A stretch of 45,112 bases of DNA from Streptomyces sp. AC512_CC834 (GCF_019049325.1 NZ_JAGMUO010000130.1:1-45112), one strand, 5' to 3'; positions 16,145 to 24,715 are shown, counted from the stretch's first letter. Program-made: numbers and translations. The notes: generated by a model not told the origin, from the sequence alone.

Positions 16145-17887
16145 ATGAACGGGTTGGAGCCGGGCGATCCCGAACGGATCGGCAGGTACCGGTTGCTCGG
16201 CAGACTCGGTGAGGGCGGCATGGGCCGGGTGTACCTGGCGCGCTCCGACCGGGGCCGGACGGTGGCTGTCAAGACCGTCCGGGAGGAACTGGCCCGGATG
16301 CCGGACTTCCGGCGGCGCTTCGCGCAGGAGGTGAAGGCCGCGCAGCGGGTCGGCGGTGAGTGGACCGCGCCCGTGCTGGACGCCGACACCGCGGCGTCGA
16401 CTCCCTGGGTCGCCACCGGCTACGTCGCCGGGCCCTCGCTCGCCGAGGTCGTCGATCGGCAGTACGGGCCGCTGCCCCCCGCCACTCTGCGGGTGCTGGC
16501 GGCGGGTCTCGTGCGGGCGCTGCAGACCATCCACGGCGCCGGTCTCGTGCACCGCGACCTCAAGCCCTCCAACGTCCTGGTGACGATCGACGGCCCCCGC
16601 GTCATCGACTTCGGCATCGCCCGCGCCCTGGACGCGTCCACGCAGTCCGCCGAGGGGCTCACCAAGGCCGGCGCCGTCGTGGGGTCGCCCGGCTTCATGT
16701 CCCCCGAGCAGGTGCGCGGCGAGAAGGTGTCGTACGCGAGTGACGTCTTCTGCCTCGGCGCGGTGCTGGCCTACGCCGCGACGGGCCGGATGCCCTTCGG
16801 TACCGACGAGGGCGGGATGCACTCGCTGCTCTTCCGCATCGCGACCGAGGAGGCGGATCTGACCGGGGTGCCGGACTCCTGGCAGGGCGTCGTCGCGGCC
16901 TGCCTGGTGAAGGATGCCGAGAAACGACCCGCCCCCGACGAGCTGCTGACGTCGATCGAGGAGACGGCAGACGCGGACGCCGCGCCGGGCGGCGCGTGGC
17001 TGCCCGGCGAGGTGCTGGCGGAGCTGGGCCGGCACGCCGTACAGCTCCTGGACAGCGAGGACCCGGAGGACCGGGTTCCGGTCGGGGCGCCCGTCGCGGG
17101 CTTCGGCCCGCCGCCCGCCCCGTACAGTCCGTCGACGCCTGCGTGGCAGAGCGCCTCTCCGTTCGCGGCGGGGCCGGGCGTCGCCCAGCCGTCGCCGTAC
17201 TCCACCCCGCCCCCTGGACCGGGCCCCGCCACCCCCTCGCCATACGCCCCGGAGCCCGCGCGCCCGGTGAAGTCGCTCGCCACGGCGCTGAACGTCTTCC
17301 TCGTTCTGTTCGCGGTGCTGGTACTGGGCCAGTTCAACATCCTCATGGAGGTCTACACCCAGCTCGACGGCCGCCCCGGTGCGTCGCCCACCAGCGGCAT
17401 CGACGACTTCGATTCGCTGCGGAGCCTGGCTCTCGTGGTCGAGGTCCTGGGGGTGCTGATGAACATCGTGCTGGCGGTCCTGTGGGCGTGCTGGTTCCGC
17501 CGCATACGGCAGAACGCCGAGCCCTTCGCGCCGGGCGGCATCCGCTACAGCCCCGGCCTGGCGGCCGGGTCCTGGTTCATCCCGGTCGTCAACCTGTTCA
17601 TGCCGAAGCAGATCGCCAACGACATCTGGACGGCCTCGACCGGCCGTCCGGCGGGTGCCGGACGGTGGCTGGTGCACACCTGGTGGTGGCTCTGGCTCGC
17701 CCAGCTCGCGACGGACCTGAGCTCCTACAAGAGCTGGGACGAGGCGAAGACCGTCGCGGGCGCCAAGGAGATCCTCCTCAACGCCCAGTCCGCCAACGTT
17801 GTCGCCGTCGCGAGCACCGTGTTCGCCGTGCTCTTCGTCTCCCGGCTCACCTCGCTCCAGCGCAAGCGCGTCACCGAAACCGCCTGA
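16145..17887 (+). CDS. Membrane-linked Ser/Thr protein kinase fused to DUF4328
   Basis: 580 aa; ATG with AGGGAG ribosome site. The N-terminal Hanks-type kinase has all key elements: glycine loop GEGGMGRVY, VAVK lysine, HRDLKPSN near residue 135, DFG near 154, and SPEQ in place of APE. A Pro/Ser/Tyr-rich linker (~300-375) follows. The C-terminal ~200 residues hold four hydrophobic segments with the DUF4328 signature (WFIPVVNLFMPKQIANDIW). The kinase is therefore cytoplasmic and tethered by a multi-helix membrane domain instead of the single helix and PASTA sensor of PknB types. Substrates are unknown. No neighbour forms an operon with it. Confidence 0.9.
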   Translation: MNGLEPGDPERIGRYRLLGRLGEGGMGRVYLARSDRGRTVAVKTVREELARMPDFRRRFAQEVKAAQRVGGEWTAPVLDADTAASTPWVATGYVAGPSLAEVVDRQYGPLPPATLRVLAAGLVRALQTIHGAGLVHRDLKPSNVLVTIDGPRVIDFGIARALDASTQSAEGLTKAGAVVGSPGFMSPEQVRGEKVSYASDVFCLGAVLAYAATGRMPFGTDEGGMHSLLFRIATEEADLTGVPDSWQGVVAACLVKDAEKRPAPDELLTSIEETADADAAPGGAWLPGEVLAELGRHAVQLLDSEDPEDRVPVGAPVAGFGPPPAPYSPSTPAWQSASPFAAGPGVAQPSPYSTPPPGPGPATPSPYAPEPARPVKSLATALNVFLVLFAVLVLGQFNILMEVYTQLDGRPGASPTSGIDDFDSLRSLALVVEVLGVLMNIVLAVLWACWFRRIRQNAEPFAPGGIRYSPGLAAGSWFIPVVNLFMPKQIANDIWTASTGRPAGAGRWLVHTWWWLWLAQLATDLSSYKSWDEAKTVAGAKEILLNAQSANVVAVASTVFAVLFVSRLTSLQRKRVTETA

Positions 17888-17928
17888 GCGCCACGCGGAC
17901 GCGGGCGGGGACGCGGACGCGGACGCGG

Positions 17929-18516
17929 TCAGCCGGGCGAGGTGGCGCGGCGGACCGCGTCGCGGAGCAGGGCGCGACGGCGCTCGTGCACCTGCGCGGG
18001 CTCGTCGGCGGTCGCCGCGTAGACGTTGCTGACCGGTGACCAGGCCATCGACATGGCGATGACGACGGCCAGCACGTCGAACGGATCCCCCGGCCGCACC
18101 CGCCCCGCCGCCTGGGCCTCGGCGATGGCGCGCAGCTTTGCGTCGTCGCGGCGGTCGGCGTCGTCGACCAGGTGCCCCGCCGGACGCCGCTCCAGTCGCG
18201 CCCAGGTGGCCAGCCGGATGAGGTCGGGGCGGCGCAGATACTCGTCGTAGAGGCGCACGGCCCAGTCCGCGAGGTCGTCGGCGTCAATTGGCACGACGTT
18301 GACGATGCGGTCCAGCGACGCGAAGAAGATCGCGTCGAACAGCCCCTCCTTGTTGCCGAAGTAGGCGTAGAGCTGCGCCTTGTTGGTGCGCGCGGCGGCC
18401 ACGATCCGCTCGATCCGCGCCCCGGCGATCCCGTGTTCGGCGAACTCCCGGGTCGCGACGTCGAGTATGCGCCGGTGTGTGGCGGCTCCGCGTGAGGTCA
18501 GGGGCTGGTCGGGCAT
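17929..18516 (-). CDS. TetR-family repressor, divergent from an alcohol dehydrogenase
   Basis: 195 aa; ATG at 18516. The N-terminal HTH is typical (THRRILDVATREFAEHGIAGARIERIVAAARTNKAQLYAYFGNKEGLF). The C-terminal ligand domain resembles the TetR_C group often seen beside oxidoreductases. A TACCCT -10 hexamer ends 6 nt before the ATG and there is no ribosome site, so the transcript is probably leaderless. By position it most likely represses itself and the divergent dehydrogenase through the short palindrome in the 106-bp gap. Confidence 0.88.
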   Translation of the reverse strand: MPDQPLTSRGAATHRRILDVATREFAEHGIAGARIERIVAAARTNKAQLYAYFGNKEGLFDAIFFASLDRIVNVVPIDADDLADWAVRLYDEYLRRPDLIRLATWARLERRPAGHLVDDADRRDDAKLRAIAEAQAAGRVRPGDPFDVLAVVIAMSMAWSPVSNVYAATADEPAQVHERRRALLRDAVRRATSPG

Positions 18517-18546
18517 GCCCGCAGGGTACCGAACAGAACAGTTGGT

Positions 18547-18600
18547 TTGCCTTTCACGGCATCCGCGCTACGCTCGGAACAGGAATAGACCGAACAGTCT
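18547..18600 (+). promoter_or_regulatory. Dehydrogenase promoter with a probable TetR operator
   Basis: TTGCCT (18547-18552) and TACGCT (18569-18574) are separated by 16 bp and form a reasonable -35/-10 pair. AGACCGAACAGTCT (18587-18600), an inverted repeat with AGAC/GTCT arms, lies just downstream near the expected transcription start. The motif ACCGAACAG also occurs on the TetR side (18527-18535). Together these fit a divergent TetR operator region. Confidence 0.5.
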
Positions 18601-18622
18601 GTCTGAAAGAGCGGGGAGAGCC

Positions 18623-19696
18623 ATGAGGACCACTGCGGGCTGGCAGGCGCAGCGCACGGAAGAGCACACGGACACCGCGGCCGCGGCGACGACGCTGCGG
18701 CGGACGCCGCTGAAACGGCGCGACCTGCGCCCCGACGACCTCGCCGTCCGGGTGGACTACTGCGGCGTCTGTCACACGGACCTGCACGCCATCCGCGCCC
18801 ACGACACCGACGGCGGCCCGGACCCGCTCGTCCCGGGCCACGAGTTCACGGGCGTGGTGACCGGGACCGGGGCCGAGGTCACCGGCTTCCGCGTCGGCGA
18901 CCCGGTCGCGGTCGGCAACATCGTCGACTCCTGCGGCGAGTGCGCCATGTGCCGGGCCGGCCAGGAGAACTTCTGCCACACCTTCCCGACCCTGACCTAC
19001 GGCGGCACCGACCGCGTCGACGGATCGACCACCCTCGGGGCCTACTCCCGCGAGTACGTACTCCGCGAGCGGTTCGCGTACGCGCTCCCCGCCGGTCTGG
19101 ACCCGGCGGCCGCGGCACCGCTGCTGTGCGCCGGGATCACCGTCTGGGAGCCCCTGCGCGCCCTCGGCGCCGGACCCGGCACCCGCGTCGCCGTGGCCGG
19201 TCTCGGCGGCCTTGGCCACCTCGCCGTGAAGTTCGCCGTCGCGCTCGGCGCCGACACCTCGGTGATCAGCCGGTCGCCGGACAAGGCCGACGACGCCCGC
19301 CGCCTGGGCGCCCACGGACTCGTCGTCTCCACCGACCCGGAGCAGCTGGCCGCCGCCCGCGACCGGTTCGACATCGTCATCGACACCATCTCCGTCCCGC
19401 ACGACCTCGGCCCCTACCTCGGCCTGGTCGCCATGGACGGCACGCTCAGCCAGCTCGGGTACCTCGGACCGGTCACCGTGGAGACCCTCGCCCTGCTCAT
19501 CGGCCGCAAGAAGCTCAGCTCCGCGGGCAGCGGCGGCAGCAGGACGACCGCGGAGATGCTGGCCTTCTGCGCCGAACACGACATCACCGCCGACATCGAA
19601 CTCCTCCCCTCCGCCCACGTGAACGAGGCCCTCGACCGCCTGGAGCGGGGCGACGTCCACCACCGCTTCGTACTCGACCTGTCCGACCTGGACTGA
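18623..19696 (+). CDS. Zinc-dependent NAD(P)-alcohol dehydrogenase
   Basis: 357 aa; GGGGAGAG ribosome site. The catalytic zinc ligands are in CGVCHTD (~residues 48-54) and GHE (~73). The structural zinc site is the four-cysteine cluster beginning CGECAMC (~103), completed by the C in NFCHT. The nucleotide-binding motif is GLGGLGH near 193. The pattern matches the cinnamyl-alcohol dehydrogenase/YahK group, which reduces aldehydes with NADPH. The N-terminal 25 residues (AQRTEEHTDTAAAATTL) are unlike the usual start and perhaps diverged. Probably controlled by the divergent TetR. Confidence 0.88.
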   Translation: MRTTAGWQAQRTEEHTDTAAAATTLRRTPLKRRDLRPDDLAVRVDYCGVCHTDLHAIRAHDTDGGPDPLVPGHEFTGVVTGTGAEVTGFRVGDPVAVGNIVDSCGECAMCRAGQENFCHTFPTLTYGGTDRVDGSTTLGAYSREYVLRERFAYALPAGLDPAAAAPLLCAGITVWEPLRALGAGPGTRVAVAGLGGLGHLAVKFAVALGADTSVISRSPDKADDARRLGAHGLVVSTDPEQLAAARDRFDIVIDTISVPHDLGPYLGLVAMDGTLSQLGYLGPVTVETLALLIGRKKLSSAGSGGSRTTAEMLAFCAEHDITADIELLPSAHVNEALDRLERGDVHHRFVLDLSDLD

Positions 19697-19734
19697 CCCG
19701 GGCAGCGGGACCGACCGCCGGATAGGTTGCCCCC

Positions 19735-20697
19735 GTGATCCTCACCCCGCTCCCACTCACCCCCGACCACGACATCCCGGGTCCCCTCCTCACCGAACTC
19801 ACCGCCCTCTACACCTCCCACCACGCCTTCCACGCGCTCGGCGGAGACTTCCCCGACCCGCAGGACATCCGCCCGGAGCAGGTGGCGGCCTCGCTCGCCG
19901 ACGAACTGGCTCGACCGGGCGCCGAGGTGCTGCTCGCCAGGGACGCGGGCCGGCTGGCCGGGGTCGCGGTCACCCTCGCCCGGCATCCCGACCCGGCCGA
20001 CCCGGACCCTTGGATCGGGCTGCTGATGGTGGACGCGGCCCTGCGGCGGCAGGGGCACGGCAGGCGGCTCGCGGCCCTCCTCGAGGAGCGCTTCCGGGCA
20101 GAGGGCCGCACCGCCGTACGGCTCGCCGTCCTCGACGGCAACACCGACGCGCTCGCCTTCTGGAACGCCCTCGGCTACACGGCCGTCGACCAACGCCGTG
20201 ACCTCCGAGCCGACCGCCCCTGCACGGTGCTGCGCAGGGAGTTGGAGAGCGGGAAGCCGCGCACCCCGCGCCGCGCCGCCCGCGTCGCCGTGCTCGACCC
20301 CGAGGGCGCGGTCTTCCTCCTGCGCTACGACAACGTCGAGGTCGGCGTGCACTGGGCGATGCCCGGCGGCGGACTGGAGGCGGACGAGAGCCCCCGCGAG
20401 GGCGCCCTGCGTGAGGTGCGAGAGGAGACCGGCTGGACCGACCTGGAGCCGGGTCCCCTGCTCTGCACCTGGGAACACGACTTCACCCACCTGAGCGTCG
20501 GCCCCGTCCGCCAGTACGAGCACATCTACGTCGCCCACGGCCCCCGCCGTGAGCCCACCGGCCCCCACCTCGCCGCCGCGCACGCCGCCGACGGCATCCT
20601 CACCTGGCGGTGGTGGAGCCGGGCCGAACTCGCCGAGGCCCCCGAGCCGCTCTGGCCGCCGGACCTGGCCCGGCTGCTCGACGCCTACGAGGGGTGA
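19735..20697 (+). CDS. Fused GNAT acetyltransferase - NUDIX hydrolase
   Basis: 320 aa from a GTG. Residues ~1-165 are a GNAT domain with the acetyl-CoA loop RRQGHGRR near 103-110 and the NALGY segment. Residues ~180-320 are a NUDIX domain with a complete box (GLEADESPREGALREVREET, ~211-230). Both catalytic halves look intact, so the protein may acetylate one small molecule and hydrolyse a nucleoside-diphosphate-linked one, possibly in the same pathway; substrates cannot be read from sequence. TAGGTT ends 6 nt before the GTG with no ribosome site, which points to a leaderless transcript. Convergent with the M1 peptidase through a shared terminator. Confidence 0.88.
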   Translation: MILTPLPLTPDHDIPGPLLTELTALYTSHHAFHALGGDFPDPQDIRPEQVAASLADELARPGAEVLLARDAGRLAGVAVTLARHPDPADPDPWIGLLMVDAALRRQGHGRRLAALLEERFRAEGRTAVRLAVLDGNTDALAFWNALGYTAVDQRRDLRADRPCTVLRRELESGKPRTPRRAARVAVLDPEGAVFLLRYDNVEVGVHWAMPGGGLEADESPREGALREVREETGWTDLEPGPLLCTWEHDFTHLSVGPVRQYEHIYVAHGPRREPTGPHLAAAHAADGILTWRWWSRAELAEAPEPLWPPDLARLLDAYEG

Positions 20698-20722
20698 GGC
20701 ACCCGGCGGGGCGGTGCCTCAC
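20694..20722. terminator. Bidirectional terminator containing both stop codons
   Basis: A 10-bp stem (GTGAGGCACC / GGTGCCTCAC) with a 9-nt loop. The TGA of the GNAT-NUDIX gene (20695-20697) and the TGA of the convergent peptidase gene (20719-20721) both lie inside the stem. Confidence 0.75.
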
Positions 20723-22170
20723 CGGGACTCGGGCCGGCCGTCTCCGTGCAGCCAGTCCTCCCAGATCTCCGTGAAGTCCTCGTCCGGCGCCGACCTCTCC
20801 ACGTACGCGGTGAAGTCCTCGGTGCCGGCGTTGCCGTGGCGGTGGGTGGCGGCCCAGCCCCGCAGCAGGTCCCGGAAGGCGTCGTCGCCGACCGTCTCGC
20901 GGATCTTGTGCAGGACCATCGCGCCCCGCTGGTAGACGGGGCTCGCGGAGATGTGCGCCGCGTCGGGCGGGTCCGCGGGCGGAAAGGCCCAGATCGACTC
21001 GTTCGCGGCCTCGTCGGCGTAGTACGTCCCGTCGTAGAGGGCGTCGAACGTCTCCTGGGCGGTGTCGCCGCCCTCGTCCTCCGCCCACAGCCACTCCGCG
21101 TAGGTGGCGAAGCCCTCGTTCAGCCACATGTCCTGCCAGGTCTTCGGGCTGACGGAGTTTCCGTACCACTGGTGGGCGAGTTCGTGGACGAGCAGGACGG
21201 TGTCGGGGGCGCCGGGGAAGTAGGGCCGGTTCTGGGTCTCCAGGGCGTAGCCGGCGTCCTCGGCGCGGTCGACGATCGCGCCGGTGGAGGAGAAGGGGTA
21301 GGGGCCGAAGTTCCCCTCCGCCCATTCCATGATGTCGGGAATCCGCTTCAGGACCTCGCGGCTCGCGTCGGCCTGCCGCGGGTCGACGGCCGTGTACACC
21401 GGCAGACCGTCGTCCGTGGTGGAGCGGTCGGTCTCCCACTCGCCGACGGCGACCGTGACGACGTGGCTCGACATCGGCTCGGCGGTGTGCCAGGTGAACG
21501 TCGTACGGCCGTCACGGGTCCGCTGCTGCGTCAACTCGCCGTTGGAGACCGCGCCGAGGCCCTCCGGCACGGTCACCGCGAGGTCGTACGTCGCTTTGTC
21601 GGAAGGGTGGTGGCTGCCGGGGAACCAGGCCATCGAGCCCGTCGGCTCGCCGAGCCCCACCGCGCCGTCGGCGGTGGGCAGCCAGCCCTCCTCGGAGTCG
21701 TCGGGGTCGGTGATCGTCTCCGGCTCGCCGGAGTAGCGCACGCTGACGCGGAACGTCTCGCCGTCGTCCAGTTCGTCGGCCGGGCGGACGGTCAGCTCCT
21801 GTCCGGCCCGGTTGAAGCGGGCGTCCCGGCCCTCGACCGCGACCTTCTCGACGTCCAGGCCCTTGAGGTCCAGGTTGAAGGCGGACAGGTCCCGGGTGGC
21901 GCGCGCGGTGATCGTCGCGGTGCCGGTGAGGTGCCCGGCCCCGGCCCCGGCCCCGGCGTCGGCGTCGGTGTCAGTGTCCGCACCGGGGTCGTAGTCCAGG
22001 GTCAGGTCGTAGTGGCCGACGTCGTAGCCGCCGTTGCCCGCCTTGGGAAAGTACGGGTCGCGCACGCCCGATCCGCCGGGGGTGCCGTCGACCGCGCCGC
22101 CGCCACTGCACGCCGCGAGGGCGGTGACGGTGACGGCGGCCAGGAGCAGACGGGGGGTGGGGGTGCGCAC
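20719..22170 (-). CDS. M1-family metallopeptidase, secreted lipoprotein
   Basis: 483 aa from a GTG with AGGA upstream. A lipoprotein signal ends in the lipobox LAAC (Cys21). The gluzincin site is HELAH near residue 328 plus the downstream Glu in NEGFATY. The exopeptidase motif GAMEN is not recognisable; the corresponding region reads STGAIVD, so substrate specificity may differ from classical aminopeptidase N. An N-terminal beta-sandwich domain precedes the catalytic domain. The enzyme is predicted to act on the outer face of the membrane. Its promoter region holds a perfect ParB binding site 19 bp before the start. Confidence 0.88.
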   Translation of the reverse strand: MRTPTPRLLLAAVTVTALAACSGGGAVDGTPGGSGVRDPYFPKAGNGGYDVGHYDLTLDYDPGADTDTDADAGAGAGAGHLTGTATITARATRDLSAFNLDLKGLDVEKVAVEGRDARFNRAGQELTVRPADELDDGETFRVSVRYSGEPETITDPDDSEEGWLPTADGAVGLGEPTGSMAWFPGSHHPSDKATYDLAVTVPEGLGAVSNGELTQQRTRDGRTTFTWHTAEPMSSHVVTVAVGEWETDRSTTDDGLPVYTAVDPRQADASREVLKRIPDIMEWAEGNFGPYPFSSTGAIVDRAEDAGYALETQNRPYFPGAPDTVLLVHELAHQWYGNSVSPKTWQDMWLNEGFATYAEWLWAEDEGGDTAQETFDALYDGTYYADEAANESIWAFPPADPPDAAHISASPVYQRGAMVLHKIRETVGDDAFRDLLRGWAATHRHGNAGTEDFTAYVERSAPDEDFTEIWEDWLHGDGRPESR

Positions 22171-22188
22171 CTCGTGATCCTATGGGGC

Positions 22189-22202
22189 GTTTCACGTGAA
22201 AC
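22189..22202. other. parS centromere site (ParB binding)
   Basis: GTTTCACGTGAAAC is an exact match to the bacterial parS consensus, and the palindrome continues for four more pairs on each side (22185-22206). Streptomyces chromosomes carry some twenty parS sites clustered around oriC, so this places the window in the central, origin-proximal part of the chromosome. It lies between the M1 peptidase start and the TerD terminator. Confidence 0.95.
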
Positions 22203-22242
22203 GCCCGTTCAGAGCACCTTTTGGCGTCTGCTCCGGGGACGC

Positions 22243-22277
22243 CGAAGGCCTCCCGACGGACGACCGGGAGGCCTTCG
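22243..22277 (-). terminator. Terminator of the TerD gene
   Basis: A perfect 13-bp inverted repeat (CGAAGGCCTCCCG / CGGGAGGCCTTCG) with a 9-nt loop, 36 bp past the TerD stop. Confidence 0.85.
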
Positions 22278-22312
22278 TGCGCAGCGAACGGGCTACGGGC
22301 CGGTGAAGAACG

Positions 22313-22888
22313 TCAGACGTTCACGCCGAAGTCCTGGGCGATGCCCACGAGGCCCGAGGCGTAGCCCTGGCCGACGGCGCGGAACTTCCACTCGGCGCCG
22401 TTGCGGTACAGCTCGCCGAAGACCATGGCGGTCTCGGTGGCCGCGTCCTCGGACAGGTCGTAGCGGGCGATCTCGGTGCCGCCGGTCTGGTTCAGGATGC
22501 GGATGTAGGCGTTGCGCACCTGGCCGAAGTTCTGCGAGCGGTTCTCCGCGTCGTAGATCGAGACCGGGAAGACGATCTTCTCGACGTCGGCCGGCAGACC
22601 GGCCAGGTTGACGTTGATCGCCTCGTCGTCGCCCGCGCCCTCGCCGGAGCGGTTGTCACCGGTGTGGACGATCGTGTTGTCCGGCGTCTGCTTGTTGTTG
22701 AAGAAGATGAAGTGGGCTTCGGAGTAGACCTTGCCCTCGGGGTTGACCGCGATCGCGGAGGCGTCGAGGTCGAAGTCGGTGCCGGTGGTGGTACGGACGT
22801 CCCAGCCGAGCCCCACGGTGACTTCGGTCAGGCCCGGAGCCTCCTTGGTGAGCGAGACGTTGCCACCCTTGGACAGGCTTACAGCCAT
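22313..22888 (-). CDS. terD: TerD-family calcium-binding stress protein
   Basis: 191 aa; ATG preceded by a GGGAAGGGA stretch. The sequence is a canonical TerD: the VSLSKGGNVSLTKEAPGL start, the FDLDASAIAV motif and the acidic loop EGAGDDEAINV that binds calcium, through to YASGLVGIAQDFGV at the C-terminus. TerD proteins are linked to tellurite resistance and stress in enterobacteria, and in Streptomyces to calcium signalling and differentiation. It appears monocistronic here, bounded by a strong terminator. Several paralogs normally exist in one genome. Confidence 0.95.
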   Translation of the reverse strand: MAVSLSKGGNVSLTKEAPGLTEVTVGLGWDVRTTTGTDFDLDASAIAVNPEGKVYSEAHFIFFNNKQTPDNTIVHTGDNRSGEGAGDDEAINVNLAGLPADVEKIVFPVSIYDAENRSQNFGQVRNAYIRILNQTGGTEIARYDLSEDAATETAMVFGELYRNGAEWKFRAVGQGYASGLVGIAQDFGVNV

Positions 22889-23053
22889 TGTTGGGAGTCC
22901 CTTCCCTCGTTTACGTACGGCAAGAAAGCTACAGCTATCACCATGAACGACGAGAGGGGTCCCCAAGGTTCCGCCTCTCTTTACTTTCTTTACCGATGCC
23001 GGGATCAGGATATTCGGGTGACGCGGACCATGCGGGGACGGGAACATGGAGGC

Positions 23054-23482
23054 ATGTCCGGTCCCCATGTCATCCGCGGCTCCGTCTCCCTGCCCGAGGC
23101 CGAGCTGGTCTGGCGTTTCTCGCGCTCCTCGGGGCCCGGCGGACAGCACGTCAACACCACGGACACGGCGGTGGAGCTGCGCTTCGACCTGGCGCGGACC
23201 GAGGCCCTGCCCGAGGTCTGGAAGAGGCGGGCGCTCGAGCGGCTGGCCGGGCGCCTCGCCGACGGGATCGTCACCGTCCGCGCCTCCGAGCACCGCTCCC
23301 AGTGGCGCAACCGCGAGACCGCCGCCGTACGTCTCGCCGCCCTCCTCGCGGAGGCCACCGCGCCCCCGCCCAGGCCCCGCAGGCCGACCCGCATACCGCG
23401 CGGCATCAATGAACGGCGGCTGCGGGAGAAGAAGCAGCGCTCGCAGACCAAGCGGGGGCGCTCCGCGCGGGACTGGGACTGA
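23054..23482 (+). CDS. arfB: ArfB-like peptidyl-tRNA hydrolase (GGQ domain)
   Basis: 142 aa. The class-I release factor catalytic motif GGQ is present in SSGPGGQHVNTTDTAVELRF (~residues 26-45), and a basic C-terminal tail (RRLREKKQRSQTKRGRSARDWD) is typical of ArfB/YaeJ, which inserts into the empty mRNA channel and frees stalled ribosomes. The ATG at 23054 has GGAGG only one base before it; an in-frame ATG at 23030 is an alternative start. There is no codon-recognition domain, so it is not a normal release factor. Confidence 0.88.
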   Translation: MSGPHVIRGSVSLPEAELVWRFSRSSGPGGQHVNTTDTAVELRFDLARTEALPEVWKRRALERLAGRLADGIVTVRASEHRSQWRNRETAAVRLAALLAEATAPPPRPRRPTRIPRGINERRLREKKQRSQTKRGRSARDWD

Positions 23483-23533
23483 CCGGCAGGGCCCCTCCCG
23501 CCCCCCTCCCCGGGGGGCGTCGACCACGCGTTT

Positions 23534-24040
23534 TCAGTCCGTCGCCGTCGACGTTTCCGTATCCGTCCCCAGCTCCAGTTCCAGTACGCCGACCGTCTCC
23601 TCCTCGGCCTTCTCGCCGTTCGGACGGAAGCCGAGGCCCAGGTAGAAGTTTTCGGGGCCGTTCTCGCCGGGGTGCCAGGTGACGAAGCACTCCTTGCCGC
23701 CGCGGCGGCGGACCTCGGCGGCCACCGACTCCACGGCGAAGCGGCCGTATCCCCGGCCCTGCTCCTCGGCGGCGATGTTGAGGCGCCACAGGCCGGAGCG
23801 CAGTGCGCTGCCGTCGTCGTACCAGTCGACACCGAAGAAGCCCATGAGGAAGCCGACGGGACGGTCGCCGTCGAGGATCAGCCGTGGCCAGGCCTTTCCG
23901 GGGTGGACGTAGGCCTCGGCGAGGGACTTCACCACCGGGTCGACGGCGAACTCCTGATCGGGGCGCACCCGGATGGCGAGGGCGGCCTCGATGTTCGCGG
24001 GGGTGATCTCCTGTACGCGGAGCGTGGTGCCGGTCGTCAT
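23534..24040 (-). CDS. GNAT-family N-acetyltransferase
   Basis: 168 aa. The acetyl-CoA loop EEQGRGYGRFA and the C-terminal NFYLGLGF motif define a GNAT fold close to the spermidine/spermine acetyltransferase type. The last ~12 residues are a polar Thr/Glu tail. TAGGGT ends 6 nt before the ATG and no ribosome site is present, which suggests a leaderless transcript. The substrate is unknown. Confidence 0.85.
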   Translation of the reverse strand: MTTGTTLRVQEITPANIEAALAIRVRPDQEFAVDPVVKSLAEAYVHPGKAWPRLILDGDRPVGFLMGFFGVDWYDDGSALRSGLWRLNIAAEEQGRGYGRFAVESVAAEVRRRGGKECFVTWHPGENGPENFYLGLGFRPNGEKAEEETVGVLELELGTDTETSTATD

Positions 24041-24088
24041 GGGCGCACCCTATGCAGGCGCCCGTACGCCGGACGAGCGGATTACCGC

Positions 24089-24715
24089 TCAGCCCAGTTG
24101 CCGGTACCGCCCCTTGAAGTACGCCAGCGGCCCCCCGTCCGCGCTGGGCAGCGAGGCGGTCAGCACGCGGCCGATCACCAGGGTGTGGTCCCCGGCCGGA
24201 ATCCGCTGCTCGGTACGGCACTCCAGGGTCGCCAGGGCCCCGCCGGCCAGGGGCGCACCGGTCGTCTCGCCCCGCACGTAGGGGATGTCCGCGAACAGGA
24301 GCCGGTCGCTGACGCGGCCCTTCATCGAGAAGCGGCCCGCGATGTGCCGCTGGCTCTCGGAGAGGACGGAGACCGCCCACAGGGGCTGCTCGTCGAGCAG
24401 GTCGTCCATGCGGGAGCCCTCGCGCAGGCTGACCAGGACCAGCGGCGGGTCCAGGGACACCGACATGAAGGCGGTGGCCGTCATTCCGACGTCCTCGCCG
24501 CGCGGTGCCAGCGGGTCGTCGGGGTCGAGCGACGGCTCCTGGGCGGTCACCAGGACCACGCCCGAGGCCAGCCGGGACATGGCAGCACGGAACTCCTCGT
24601 TGCTCACCCCCTCAGCATGCCCGGAGGCGGGCGACGGGAACTGCGACGCGGTAGATGCGGGGGACGCAGGGGACGCGGGGGACGTGAGGGGCGTGAGGGA
24701 CGGAGTATTCGGCAC
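24089..24715 (-). CDS. Flavin reductase-like (FMN-binding) protein
   Basis: 208 aa from a GTG at 24715, supported by TAGCGT ending 6 nt upstream (leaderless). A downstream GTG at 24608 would drop a Pro/Ser/Ala leader encoded by a 9-bp DNA repeat. The flavin reductase domain is clear: FRAAMSRLASGVVLVTA, then GMTATAFMSVSLDPPLVLVSL, and a final GPLAYFKGRYRQL. Such enzymes supply reduced FMN or FAD to partner monooxygenases; none is adjacent, so the partner is unknown. Confidence 0.88.
   Translation of the reverse strand: MPNTPSLTPLTSPASPASPASTASQFPSPASGHAEGVSNEEFRAAMSRLASGVVLVTAQEPSLDPDDPLAPRGEDVGMTATAFMSVSLDPPLVLVSLREGSRMDDLLDEQPLWAVSVLSESQRHIAGRFSMKGRVSDRLLFADIPYVRGETTGAPLAGGALATLECRTEQRIPAGDHTLVIGRVLTASLPSADGGPLAYFKGRYRQLG

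Noticed and set aside
17888..17935. GGACGC repeats after the kinase gene as a regulatory array
   Set aside because: They are short, irregular and end inside the convergent TetR gene; most likely simple-sequence slippage.
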